Below, in pieces: positions 7,683-16,094 of a stretch of DNA of 23,371 bases. Both the position numbers and the translations under genes were made by a program. Location of the stretch: NCBI GenBank assembly GCA_964342805.1, contig CAYFHQ010000059.1, forward strand, positions 1 through 23,371. Reading direction: 5' to 3'. Source of the stretch: CAYFHQ01 sp964342805. Lineage in GTDB: Bacteria; Bacillota; Clostridia; Peptostreptococcales; Acidaminobacteraceae. The number at the start of each line of letters is the position of its first letter. Within the stretch, counting starts at the first letter, position 1. The notes beneath the pieces were generated by a model. It was not told the DNA's origin and did not search any database. It saw nothing but the letters and a program-made list of their open reading frames with translations.

Positions 7683-8650
7683 TCCCTTACATTCGACCAA
7701 GACGACTGAGAAGAACCGCAGCCATCCGCAGTATGGTAAAAGAAACCCACCTCCATGTGGAAGACCTGATCTATCCCATGTTTATTGTGGAAGGTGAGGG
7801 GATCAAGCGAGAAATCTCGTCATTGAAGGAAGTCTACCACTACTCTGTGGACAAGATAGAAGAAGAAATTCAAGAAGTTGTGGCCTTGGGCATCAAGAGT
7901 GTTCTGATCTTTGGTATTCCCGGTGACAAAGACGCCGTGGGGACGTCAGCCTGGGTTGAGGATGGGATTGTTCAACGGGCGGTCCGTGAAGTCAAGCGGG
8001 TGGCACCTGATTTATGTGTCATTACAGACGTGTGTATGTGCCAGTATACAGACCATGGCCATTGTGGCATTCTGACGGACTTTGGAGTAGTGGACAACGA
8101 CCCGACCCTGGAATACCTCAGTAAGATTGCACTGAGTCATGCTGAAGCAGGTGCAGACATCGTGGCTCCTTCAGACATGATGGACGGCCGCATTGGCCAT
8201 ATGCGTGAGACCCTGGACCAAGCGGGCTTTAGCCATATTGCCATTATGAGCTACGCCGTCAAGTATGCCTCGTCCTTCTACGGCCCCTTTCGGGCAGCAG
8301 CCGACTCGGCACCGGGCAAGGGAGACCGTAAGGCCTACCAAATGGACATCCATAACCGGGCAGAAGCCATTCGGGAAGCGGAACTGGACGTGGAGGAAGG
8401 TGCGGACTTCCTCATGGTTAAGCCAGCCCTGTCTTATTTGGACGTGATCAGGGAGGTCAAAGACAACTTTAACCTACCTCTGGCGGCCTACAATGTGTCC
8501 GGTGAGTACGCCATGCTCCGCAACGCTGTAGATGCTGGTCTCCTGGGGGAGGCAGCCATTTATGAGGCTGTGATGTCCATTAAACGAGCAGGTGCAGACC
8601 TGATTATCACTTACTTTGCCAAGGACCTGGCAAAGCAACTTGGCAAGTAG
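7679..8650 (+). CDS. hemB: Delta-aminolevulinic acid dehydratase (porphobilinogen synthase)
   Basis: A 323-residue enzyme that condenses two 5-aminolevulinates into porphobilinogen. The Schiff-base lysines are K195 (MSYAVKYASSFYGPFR) and K248 (FLMVKPALSYLD). C119, C121 and C129 in DVCMCQYTDHGHC form the zinc-binding triad, so this is the zinc-dependent type and not the magnesium-only type. It overlaps cobA-hemD by 4 nt (ATGA) and ends 16 nt before hemL, placing it firmly inside the operon. Confidence 0.97.
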   Translation: MIPYIRPRRLRRTAAIRSMVKETHLHVEDLIYPMFIVEGEGIKREISSLKEVYHYSVDKIEEEIQEVVALGIKSVLIFGIPGDKDAVGTSAWVEDGIVQRAVREVKRVAPDLCVITDVCMCQYTDHGHCGILTDFGVVDNDPTLEYLSKIALSHAEAGADIVAPSDMMDGRIGHMRETLDQAGFSHIAIMSYAVKYASSFYGPFRAAADSAPGKGDRKAYQMDIHNRAEAIREAELDVEEGADFLMVKPALSYLDVIREVKDNFNLPLAAYNVSGEYAMLRNAVDAGLLGEAAIYEAVMSIKRAGADLIITYFAKDLAKQLGK

Positions 8651-8666
8651 ACTTGAGGGGAAACCA

Positions 8667-9959
8667 ATGAATAGAACACAATCTGATCAATTATATAAAA
8701 GAGCGCAAGAAGTCATCCCTGGCGGGGTCAACAGTCCTGTTAGAGCCTTTAAATCCGTAGGTCTTGACCCTATTTTTGTGGAAAGAGCTGAAGGAACACG
8801 GATTTATGACGTGGATGGCAACGAATACATAGACTTTATTGGGTCCTGGGGTCCCATGATCCTGGGTCACAGTGCACCTGACGTTCTTGAGGGTGTCATG
8901 GACGTCCTTAAAAAGGGCACTTCTTATGGTGTTCCAGCACCCCTGGAAGTAAAAATGGCAGAACTCATTGTTGACGCCTACCCAAGTATTGACCTGGTCA
9001 GAATGGTCAACTCCGGTACGGAAGCAACCATGTCTGCCCTCCGGGTGGCCCGTGGCTACACTGGCAAAAACAAGATTTTGAAGTTTGAAGGTTGCTACCA
9101 TGGCCATGCCGACAGCCTTTTGGTCAAGTCAGGTTCGGGCACCATTACCTTCGGTGTGCCGACGAGTCCTGGGGTTCCTGCGGACACGGTAAAAGATACG
9201 CTCGTTGCCCGCTATAATGACCTGGACTCCGTTGCTTCTCTCTTCGCGGAGTATGGCGACGACATTGCCTGTATTATTGTGGAACCAGTGGCAGGAAACA
9301 TGGGTGTCGTAGCTCCTAGACCGGGTTTCCTTCAAGGTCTTAGGGATATTTGTGACCAGTACGGTGCAGTCCTCATATACGATGAAGTCATTACAGGCTT
9401 CCGCCTGGCTTACGGTGGTGCCCAAGAAGCCTACGATGTTGTACCAGATATGACCTGTCTGGGCAAGATCATTGGTGGTGGCCTGCCAGTAGGTGCTTAT
9501 GGCGGCAAGAAGCACATTATGGAGCAGGTTTCTCCATTGGGTGGTGTTTACCAGGCGGGGACCCTGTCAGGTAATCCCCTAGCCATGCACATGGGCATTC
9601 GTCAGCTGGAAATCCTTAAGGGTAATCCAGGGATTTATGACCACATGCTTGCCCTGGCCAAGCGTATGGAAGCGGGGATGGCAGACATCGTTGCTAAACA
9701 TGCAATCAAGGGCCAAGTGGTCCGTGAAAAGGGCATGGTTTGCCTCTTCTTTGCTGAAGGAGACCTAAAAGACTACGACGCGGTAAGCCAGGCAGACACT
9801 GGACTTTACGCCAAGTTCTTTGCGGGTATGCTGCAAAAAGGCTTCCTTTTGCCTCCTGCCCAGTTTGAAGGCCTATTCTTGTCCCGTGCCCACACGGAAG
9901 AAGACATTGACGCCCTCTTGGCAGCGATCGATCAGGTTCTTGCTAGCCTGGCTGTCTAA
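8667..9959 (+). CDS. hemL: Glutamate-1-semialdehyde 2,1-aminomutase
   Basis: A 430-residue PLP enzyme that converts glutamate-1-semialdehyde, the HemA product, to 5-aminolevulinate. It shows the family's IPGGVNSPVRAF N-terminus, NSGTEATMSALRVARG, CYHGHAD, IYDEVITGFR and the PLP lysine K267 in CLGKIIGGGLPVGAYGG. The ATG at 8667 is preceded by GAGGGG (8655-8660). An in-frame ATG at 8616 would add 17 residues while overlapping hemB, and is rejected because hemL proteins begin close to RSxxLYxRAxxxIPGG. The next gene, a metal/corrinoid-type permease, begins 24 nt downstream. Confidence 0.97.
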   Translation: MNRTQSDQLYKRAQEVIPGGVNSPVRAFKSVGLDPIFVERAEGTRIYDVDGNEYIDFIGSWGPMILGHSAPDVLEGVMDVLKKGTSYGVPAPLEVKMAELIVDAYPSIDLVRMVNSGTEATMSALRVARGYTGKNKILKFEGCYHGHADSLLVKSGSGTITFGVPTSPGVPADTVKDTLVARYNDLDSVASLFAEYGDDIACIIVEPVAGNMGVVAPRPGFLQGLRDICDQYGAVLIYDEVITGFRLAYGGAQEAYDVVPDMTCLGKIIGGGLPVGAYGGKKHIMEQVSPLGGVYQAGTLSGNPLAMHMGIRQLEILKGNPGIYDHMLALAKRMEAGMADIVAKHAIKGQVVREKGMVCLFFAEGDLKDYDAVSQADTGLYAKFFAGMLQKGFLLPPAQFEGLFLSRAHTEEDIDALLAAIDQVLASLAV

Positions 9960-9983
9960 GGTCCAGTGGTTTAGGAAAACCCA

Positions 9984-11051
9984 ATGACGACGACAGTTGC
10001 AGATCGGTATATACAAAAACAAAAACGGAATCGGTTGCTGGGTCTGGCAGGCTTTGGCCTGCTGGCCCTCACCGTCTTGATTTCCATAGGACTGGGTCGA
10101 GCAGACCTGTCCATAGACATGGTCTGGAAGATCATTGTCCACAATGTAATCAATGGACCTGATGTAGCTGGAAGTGCAGGACTACCCCAAGGGGTGGAAG
10201 TCTACCAGAATGCCATCGTTTGGGATGTTCGCCTGCCCCGGGTCTTGACGGCCCTTGCAGTTGGTGCAGGCCTGGCCGTGTCCGGTGCTATTTTTCAGTC
10301 CATCCTGAGAAACCCCTTGGCTGACCCCTTTACGGTGGGTGTGTCAACGGGTGCAGCCTTTGGTGCAGTCCTGGCCATTTACATGAACCTTTTTATTGTG
10401 GCCTTTCCCTTGCCCATAACCCCATTTGCTTTTGGTGGCGCTCTTCTGGCCCTTTTGGTGGTCATGCGGGTTGCCAGGGTAAAAGGAGTCATACGGAGTT
10501 CCAATTTGATCATCGCAGGCATTATCGTCAGTTCCATTTTGTCGGCAGGCATTAGCTTTATGAAAAGTGCTGCCGGAGAAGAAGTGGCGGCAATTGTCTA
10601 CTGGCTCATGGGGTCCATGGCAGCAAGAAGCTGGGACCATGTCGCCCTGGCAGTGCCTTTGGTCTTTCTGGGTATTGGACTAGCAGGTTACCATGCCAAG
10701 TCCCTGGACATTATGAGTCTAGGGGAGAGGGAGGCAGTAGCCCTTGGAGTGGACGTCAAGAAGACCATGAACCTCTATTTGATCACAGCCTCACTTCTGA
10801 CGGCGATCTGTGTTTCAGTGAGCGGGATCATAGGTTTTGTGGGTCTCATTATTCCCCACATGATCCGCATGGGTATCAGTTCAGAAAATCGGGTCCTGAT
10901 TCCCCTGTCAGCCATCTTCGGAGCTCTGCTCCTGGTAGTGGCTGACAACTTTTCGAGACTGCTCTTTGCAGTGGAACTCCCTGTTGGTGTCATTACAACC
11001 CTACTGGGCGGCCCCTTCTTCATCTGGCTGTTCGGGAAAGCGAGAAAATAA
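9984..11051 (+). CDS. FecCD/BtuC-family ABC transporter permease
   Basis: A 355-residue, highly hydrophobic protein with about ten predicted membrane segments. FecCD hallmarks include RLPRVLTALAVGAGLAVSGAIFQSILRNPLADPFTVGVSTGAAFGA near the N-terminus, GFVGLIIPHMIR and the C-terminal ELPVGVITTLLGGPFFIWLF. Family members import ferric siderophores, heme or cobalamin together with an ATPase and a binding protein. The stop codon directly abuts the ATG of the ATPase gene. Placement in a B12-riboswitch operon favours a corrinoid, cobalt-tetrapyrrole or heme substrate, but the substrate cannot be read from the sequence. Confidence 0.94.
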   Translation: MTTTVADRYIQKQKRNRLLGLAGFGLLALTVLISIGLGRADLSIDMVWKIIVHNVINGPDVAGSAGLPQGVEVYQNAIVWDVRLPRVLTALAVGAGLAVSGAIFQSILRNPLADPFTVGVSTGAAFGAVLAIYMNLFIVAFPLPITPFAFGGALLALLVVMRVARVKGVIRSSNLIIAGIIVSSILSAGISFMKSAAGEEVAAIVYWLMGSMAARSWDHVALAVPLVFLGIGLAGYHAKSLDIMSLGEREAVALGVDVKKTMNLYLITASLLTAICVSVSGIIGFVGLIIPHMIRMGISSENRVLIPLSAIFGALLLVVADNFSRLLFAVELPVGVITTLLGGPFFIWLFGKARK

Positions 11052-11855
11052 ATGATCCAGTCCAAGAAGATCACCTTTGGCTATGGGTCACAGCCCCTGT
11101 TGCAGGACGTCCACCTTCATGTGAAACCGGGCACCTTCAACGCTTTCATAGGACCCAATGGGTCCGGGAAGACCACCCTCTTAAAAATCATGTGTGGAGA
11201 GCTGTTACCAGATGATGGTGAAATATTACTAAAAAAGAAAAATATTCAAGACTATAAACCCAAGGAAAAGGCCCAAATCCAGGCGGCCATTTTTCAGGGG
11301 AGCGCCATTCGATTTCCCTTTTCTTGTTTGGAAGTGGTCCTCATGGGCCTCTATCCCCATAGGGAAATGGGGAGTGGCCATGGGTCCAGTGACATTGAGG
11401 AAGCCTTGAAGTTCATGGCCTATACAGACACAGACCACTTTGCAGAACGGCCAATAACAGAACTTTCGGGAGGGGAAATGCAAAGGGTTTTATTGGCCCG
11501 AGCCCTGATCCAAAAACCAGAAGTTCTGTTCTTAGACGAGGCCTTTTCAGCCATGGATGTTGAAAAACGGGCCAAGGGTTTGGCCTTGGTTAAGGAGTAC
11601 GTGGTCAAGACAGGCCTTACTGTGGTGGCTGTGATGCATGACCTCAATATGGCCTATACCTTTGCAGACCAGGTGGTCTTGCTCCAAGAAGGGACTGTGT
11701 ATGCCAAGGGAACAGCTGATCAGGTCATGACTGAGAAAAACATTGAGTCTGTCTTTAAAATCCCCATGACCCGGGTGGACGGCGTTGGTTTTCTACCTGC
11801 CGGCCTAAGGGCAATGGTGGAGTCAGGTCAACTGAAGGAAGAATCGGCCAGCTAA
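11052..11855 (+). CDS. ABC transporter ATPase, FecE/BtuD type
   Basis: A 267-residue ATPase with Walker A GPNGSGKTT (34-42), Q-loop FQGS (about 81-84), signature LSGGEMQR (138-145), Walker B VLFLDEA (158-164), D-loop SAMD and H-loop H196. It energises the FecCD-type permease encoded immediately upstream: the permease TAA and this ATG are adjacent with no gap. Together with a binding protein it would form a type II importer for an iron complex, heme or corrinoid. The matching binding protein in the operon is probably the one encoded at 12963. Confidence 0.95.
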   Translation: MIQSKKITFGYGSQPLLQDVHLHVKPGTFNAFIGPNGSGKTTLLKIMCGELLPDDGEILLKKKNIQDYKPKEKAQIQAAIFQGSAIRFPFSCLEVVLMGLYPHREMGSGHGSSDIEEALKFMAYTDTDHFAERPITELSGGEMQRVLLARALIQKPEVLFLDEAFSAMDVEKRAKGLALVKEYVVKTGLTVVAVMHDLNMAYTFADQVVLLQEGTVYAKGTADQVMTEKNIESVFKIPMTRVDGVGFLPAGLRAMVESGQLKEESAS

Positions 11856-11881
11856 ATTTGTGGGCAAGCCCACAGCTTAGC
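11851..11881 (+). other. Hairpin at the end of the importer ATPase gene
   Basis: TGTGGGC (11859-11865), a 2-nt gap and GCCCACA (11868-11874) form a strong stem, with GCTAA/TTAGC able to extend it outward across the stop codon. No T-run follows, so termination is unlikely. It may protect or separate mRNA segments before cbiK. Confidence 0.45.
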
Positions 11882-11958
11882 AGGTCAACTGATGAAGTGG
11901 TTGATCCCCATGGAAGGGATTAAAATAAAAAGTTCAACTCAAAAATGGAGGAAGTAAC

Positions 11959-12840
11959 ATGAAAAAACTTTTGGCATTGGGACTGATTCTAGTCCTGGTT
12001 ATGGGTGTGCTGTCTGGCTGTGCAGGTGGACAAAAGGACCCCAACAAACGGGCTCTTTTGGTGGTAAGTTTCGGTACAAGCTACACAGACACAAGAGAAG
12101 TCACCATAGAAGCAACTGAAAAAGCACTTGCAGAAGCTTATCCAGATTACGATGTTCGTCGTGCCTTCACAGCACAAACCATTATAGACATTATGGAAGA
12201 GCGAGACGGTATTGAAGTGGACAACCCAACGGAAGCTTTTGAAAAGCTTAAGAAGGAAGGCTATTCAGAAGTCATTGTTCAATCCCTACACATCATGAAC
12301 GGTGCTGAGTATGACGACCTGGTTGAAGTAGCCAAGGAGTATGAGGAAGCTTTTGACAAAATGGTCATGGGTGCACCCATGCTTACCCACGTGGAAGACT
12401 ACCATACGGTAGTAGAGGCCCTCAAGCCACAGATCGGTGAACTGAAAGAAAATGAAGCTGTCGTTTTCATGGGCCACGGTACCCACCACGAAGCCAACGC
12501 AGTTTATGCTGCTATGGAGTATGTTTTCAAGGATAGCGGTATGGACAACGTGTTCGTGGGTACGGTAGAAGGTTACCCGATGATCGACTCCGTTCTTCGT
12601 CGTCTTGAAGAAAATGAGATCGAAAAAGTAACCCTCATGCCTTTCATGATCGTTGCCGGTGACCACGCTGAAAACGACATGGGCGGAGACGAGGACGAGT
12701 CTTGGAAGACGGTTCTGAAAAAAGAAGGTTATGTGGTTGACGTTTACATGCATGGCCTAGGTGAAGCCCCTGGTATCCAGCAGCTTTACATTGACCATGC
12801 AAAGGCTGCCATGGATTTTGACCCTACAGCAGACCACTAA
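11959..12840 (+). CDS. cbiK: CbiK-type sirohydrochlorin cobaltochelatase with lipoprotein signal
   Basis: A 293-residue member of the CbiK family, whose cytoplasmic members insert Co2+ into sirohydrochlorin. VVSFGTSYTDTR opens the chelatase domain. H173 (MGHGTHHEAN), E204 (VEGYP) and H236 (AGDHAENDM) match, in order and spacing, the metal-handling His/Glu/His set of Salmonella CbiK. Unlike the usual enzyme, it starts with a signal peptide and lipobox (LSGC, C21), predicting attachment to the outer face of the membrane. Exported CbiK forms are known (the CbiK-P protein of Desulfovibrio). GGAGG (11947-11951) lies 7 nt before the ATG. It sits 103 nt after an importer ATPase gene. It could metallate tetrapyrroles outside the cell or act as a metal/heme binder. 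Confidence 0.9.
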   Translation: MKKLLALGLILVLVMGVLSGCAGGQKDPNKRALLVVSFGTSYTDTREVTIEATEKALAEAYPDYDVRRAFTAQTIIDIMEERDGIEVDNPTEAFEKLKKEGYSEVIVQSLHIMNGAEYDDLVEVAKEYEEAFDKMVMGAPMLTHVEDYHTVVEALKPQIGELKENEAVVFMGHGTHHEANAVYAAMEYVFKDSGMDNVFVGTVEGYPMIDSVLRRLEENEIEKVTLMPFMIVAGDHAENDMGGDEDESWKTVLKKEGYVVDVYMHGLGEAPGIQQLYIDHAKAAMDFDPTADH

Positions 12841-12854
12841 AATTTACTAGATGA

Positions 12855-12943
12855 CTAGAGGTGTGTCCATGAAACCCAAATGAACATGGACACCCCCTAG
12901 CATCATTTCAACCTGATCCATGTCAGGTTTTCCTCCATTTTTT
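12855..12943 (+). promoter_or_regulatory. Two tandem hairpins between cbiK and the binding-protein gene; possible attenuator
   Basis: The first hairpin spans 12855-12900 (arms CTAGAGGTGTGTCCATG and CATGGACACCCCCTAG) and lacks a U-tract. The second pairs AACCTGA (12910-12916) with TCAGGTT (12923-12929) and is followed by TTCCTCCATTTTTT, resembling a weak intrinsic terminator. The second hairpin's loop, TCCATG, can also pair with CATGGA in the right arm of the first, so alternative folds exist. It may set lower expression of the downstream binding-protein and exporter genes. Confidence 0.45.
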
Positions 12944-12962
12944 GAGTTAAGGGATAATTTGC

Positions 12963-14432
12963 ATGAAAAACATAAAATTTAAAACAATAGCGTATGTTTC
13001 CATTGGTATATTGATTGCCCTGTTTTCCCTGCGGTTTTGGATTGAAAGGGGACTGGAACGTGTTGACGTCCTGGACACCAAGGAATATGCCATCGACTTT
13101 ATTGACGACTCGGGTTACCGCGTTCAGATGGAGACCCATGGTAAGCGGATCATCTCCCTCTATTCTGCCCATACGGAAAACTTGTTTAAGCTGGGCTTAG
13201 ACAAGGAGATTATTGGGGTGGGTACGGCAGACGTTTACCCAGTGGCTGCAACGAAAAAGCAGGTCTACGACTACAAGTCTGACCCGGAAAAGGTCATCGC
13301 AGCCAATCCGGACTTGGTCATTATTCGACCCTTTATTGACCGTAACTATCCCAACTTCGCCAAGTCCCTTAGGCGGGCAGGCCTCAATGTGGTTTCTCTC
13401 TACCCTGAGAGTTTCGACCGTTTCCATGAGTACTTTGAACGGATGGGCATGATCACGGGCACCCACAAACGGTCCTTGGCCCTCTTAGAAGAGTTTGATG
13501 CTGAAATGGCCCGGATTGAAGCCATGACCGCAGGACTTGATCCCAAGGTCAATGTCTATTTTGAGTCCTCAGACCGGGAGTACAAGACCGTGACACCGGA
13601 CTCCATGCCGGCCAAGGCCATTGCTGTGGCTGGTGGGGCCAACGTAGCAACAGATGTTGAACCCATTGAAAAAGGGTCCTCCATTGCTGCCTATGGTATT
13701 GAACGGATTCTAGAACAGGCAGACGTGATTGACGTCTACCTGACCCAAAGAGGGGCCATGGGCGGTGGGGGCAACTGGCACTCCATCCGAATTCGTCCTG
13801 GCTTTGACGCCATGAAGGCAGTCCAAAACAAGCGGGTGGTGGAAGTCAACCAGAAACTGATTTCCAGCCCAACCTTCCGCTACCTAAAGGGCCTAAATGA
13901 GCTAACCCGGGCCTTTTACCCGGACGTCTATGACACCTACGACCATTTGAACAAGCCTGAGGCCTTGACCCGGGAAGAACTGGCTGAACTATTTGTCCGC
14001 TTTGAAAACCGGATGATCTTCACGCCGTCTTCCAGATACTATGACAAAACCTACGAGGGCCATACCTATGGCTACTTTGAGGACATACCCGTGGATCACC
14101 CCAATTTTGACTTCATTGAAACGGCCGTTCTTGGTGGTTATATCGACGGTTTTAAAGTGGACGGCCTGGAAGAGTTCAGACCGGAAGATACCATGACCCG
14201 GGACACCTTTATCCAAACAGTCTATCTCCTGGCTGATGTTCAACCTTCTGACAAACAGACAGAAGTCCTAGACCTGGCGTCCAGCGAACGGCCCAAAGTA
14301 TTACAAATGCTAGTGGACGCCGGCATAGTCCCCCTAGTCAATGGCCACTTCCACCCAGACCAGCCCATTACAGGCCATGAGGCCCTTGTCATGCTAGACA
14401 AGGTGAGAGACTTGGAGCAAGCCAATGATTAA
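12963..14432 (+). CDS. FepB/BtuF-type ABC substrate-binding protein with C-terminal SLH region
   Basis: A 489-residue surface protein. A basic N-terminus and one membrane segment (about 8-26) without a lipobox form a signal or anchor. Residues about 50-320 look like a class III periplasmic binding protein (KRIISLYSAHTENLFKLGL, NPDLVIIRPF, GGANVATDVEP, VVEVNQKLISSPTFRYLKGL). Residues about 370-424 match an S-layer-homology repeat (GYFEDIPVDHPNFDFIETAV, GGYIDGF, FRPEDTMTRDTFIQTVYLL), and about 428-480 a weaker second copy. The protein would be held to the cell wall while binding an iron, heme or corrinoid ligand. The ribosome site AAGGG (12949-12953) is modest. The gene overlaps the next ATPase gene by 8 nt. 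Confidence 0.85.
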   Translation: MKNIKFKTIAYVSIGILIALFSLRFWIERGLERVDVLDTKEYAIDFIDDSGYRVQMETHGKRIISLYSAHTENLFKLGLDKEIIGVGTADVYPVAATKKQVYDYKSDPEKVIAANPDLVIIRPFIDRNYPNFAKSLRRAGLNVVSLYPESFDRFHEYFERMGMITGTHKRSLALLEEFDAEMARIEAMTAGLDPKVNVYFESSDREYKTVTPDSMPAKAIAVAGGANVATDVEPIEKGSSIAAYGIERILEQADVIDVYLTQRGAMGGGGNWHSIRIRPGFDAMKAVQNKRVVEVNQKLISSPTFRYLKGLNELTRAFYPDVYDTYDHLNKPEALTREELAELFVRFENRMIFTPSSRYYDKTYEGHTYGYFEDIPVDHPNFDFIETAVLGGYIDGFKVDGLEEFRPEDTMTRDTFIQTVYLLADVQPSDKQTEVLDLASSERPKVLQMLVDAGIVPLVNGHFHPDQPITGHEALVMLDKVRDLEQAND

Positions 14433-15270
14433 GGTCAAACAAGTGACAAAGGCCTATGAGGATATCATTGCAGTCAAGAAAATGAACCTGACCATAGAGG
14501 ACGGCCAGTTCTTTGGTCTACTGGGCCCCAACGGCGCAGGCAAAACGACCCTTATTCGGATGATGACCGGCCTCATTGACCCAACAGGAGGCCAGGTCCA
14601 TATTGATGATCAGCTCATGGACCGAGACGCCATAACCATGAAATCCATGATCGGCGTGGTCTCCCAACACGTCAACCTGGACAAGGAACTGACCGTCAGG
14701 GAAAACCTCATTTTTAATGGCAAGCTCTACGGCCTGTCCTCCAAGCAAGTAGCAGAGAAAACAGAGGAACTCCTGGACCTGATGACCTTGAAAAAGGCTG
14801 AAAATCGAGTCTGTAAGAAGCTCTCGGGAGGCATGAAGCGTAAGCTCATGATCGCGAGGGCCCTCATGCATGAACCCCAGTACTTGTTCTTGGACGAGCC
14901 TACTGTGGGGGTTGACGCCACATCCCGCCGGGACATTTGGGACATTCTTCGAAAAATCAACCAGGGCGGAACAACCGTCTTGCTGACCTCCCACTATATT
15001 GACGAGGTAGCCCAACTGTGTGACACCGTGGCCCTGCTCCATGAAGGACAGCTTCTTGAAATTGATGCGCCCGCCAGCCACATTGACCGTCTGGGTGCCG
15101 TGACTGTGGATTTCACCGAGCAGGGTGCGTCAACTACTTGTCACTTCAAGAGTCGTGAAGACGCCATGGCCTTTGCCAGCCAGGTTCAGTCAGACTTCTC
15201 AGTGAGGGAAACTACATTGGAGGATGTTTTTTTCTCCATAACAAATAGGACGGTGAACGATGGGAAATAG
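14425..15270 (+). CDS. ABC-2 type (DrrA/NodI-like) transporter ATPase
   Basis: A 281-residue ATPase with Walker A GPNGAGKT (34-41), VVSQHVNLDKELTVREN Q-loop region, signature LSGGMKRKL (133-141), Walker B YLFLDEP (153-159), D-loop GVDATSRR and H190. The exporter-type layout (TVGVDATSRRDIWDILR, then a C-terminal extension of about 60 residues) matches the DrrA/NodI group rather than the FecE importer ATPase encoded earlier in the operon. It overlaps the binding-protein gene by 8 nt and the permease gene by 11 nt, so all three are translationally coupled. The exported molecule is unknown; a tetrapyrrole or metal intermediate is only a contextual guess. Confidence 0.93.
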   Translation: MIKVKQVTKAYEDIIAVKKMNLTIEDGQFFGLLGPNGAGKTTLIRMMTGLIDPTGGQVHIDDQLMDRDAITMKSMIGVVSQHVNLDKELTVRENLIFNGKLYGLSSKQVAEKTEELLDLMTLKKAENRVCKKLSGGMKRKLMIARALMHEPQYLFLDEPTVGVDATSRRDIWDILRKINQGGTTVLLTSHYIDEVAQLCDTVALLHEGQLLEIDAPASHIDRLGAVTVDFTEQGASTTCHFKSREDAMAFASQVQSDFSVRETTLEDVFFSITNRTVNDGK

Positions 15271-16009
15271 ATGGAATGAAATCAAAACCGTTTTATGGCG
15301 GGAATGGGTCTTTTTCAGACGACGTTTCTGGAAAATCACCTCAGCCTTGGTGGTGTCCCCGCTCCTGTATATGGTTGCCTTTGGTTGGGGAATCGGCCAG
15401 GGAATTAGCATAGACGGCAGGTCCTATATGTACTACATTATTCCAGGGATCATTGCCATGACCAGCATGCGGTCGTCTTACAGCGCCATCTCCATGCGGA
15501 TCAGTGTGACCCGGCTCCACGAAAAAAGCTTTGAAGCCTACTTAACAGCACCTGTCAGTATGGTGGGCCTGACCCTTGGCCATGTGATCGCTGGGGGTCT
15601 GAGAGGCTTTTATGCGGCCCTAGTCATTTTGGTAGTGTCCTTGGCCAGTGGGGTTTGGATCACCATCACACCCCTATTCTTTATTGTGATCTTGCTCAAC
15701 AGCCTTATGTTTGCCTCTTTAGGCTTCTTCGCAGCCATGATGATCGACACCCACTATGACATGAACCGGTTTTCCAGTTTTGTCATTACCCCCATGGCCT
15801 TCTTGTGCGGGACCTTTTTCTCCTTGAAAAAGTTACCCTGGCTCATCCGAATGGTCATTGAGTGGTTGCCCTTGACCCACTCCACACGCCTGGTCCGGGC
15901 CATTGCACTGGACATGAAGTTTGAATGGTTTTCCGTCTTGGTTCTTTTGGTCTACACGACCATTTTTACGGTACTGAGTATTCGAGCATGCTATGAGGAA
16001 GTGGTTTAG
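15260..16009 (+). CDS. ABC-2 type transporter permease (DrrB/NodJ-like)
   Basis: A 249-residue membrane protein with six predicted transmembrane segments and the ABC-2 membrane-domain layout: a cytoplasmic N-terminus (LWREWVFFRRRFWK), a first segment around ALVVSPLLYMVAFGWGIG, and near the C-terminus FSSFVITPMAFLCGTFFSLKKLPW followed by WLPLTHSTRLVRA, which resembles NodJ. It overlaps its ATPase gene by 11 nt. It is the last gene of the riboswitch-controlled operon, followed by a strong terminator at 16095. Confidence 0.92.
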   Translation: MGNRWNEIKTVLWREWVFFRRRFWKITSALVVSPLLYMVAFGWGIGQGISIDGRSYMYYIIPGIIAMTSMRSSYSAISMRISVTRLHEKSFEAYLTAPVSMVGLTLGHVIAGGLRGFYAALVILVVSLASGVWITITPLFFIVILLNSLMFASLGFFAAMMIDTHYDMNRFSSFVITPMAFLCGTFFSLKKLPWLIRMVIEWLPLTHSTRLVRAIALDMKFEWFSVLVLLVYTTIFTVLSIRACYEEVV

Positions 16010-16094
16010 GAGAAGGCTTCATTATTCCAGCTCATTCACACTGGGATATCTATAGGTAAAACATGCTATCAATCAGATGAAAAAGACAACCAGC

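Noticed and set aside
11824..11892. 12-bp direct repeat (CAGGTCAACTGA at 11824 and 11881) as a mobile-element or attachment site
   Set aside because: No integrase, transposase or inverted repeats accompany it; it looks like a chance or local duplication.
11901..11926. Separate cbiK promoter (TTGATC and TAAAAT)
   Set aside because: The spacer is only 14 bp, too short for a normal sigma-A promoter; alternatives are weak.
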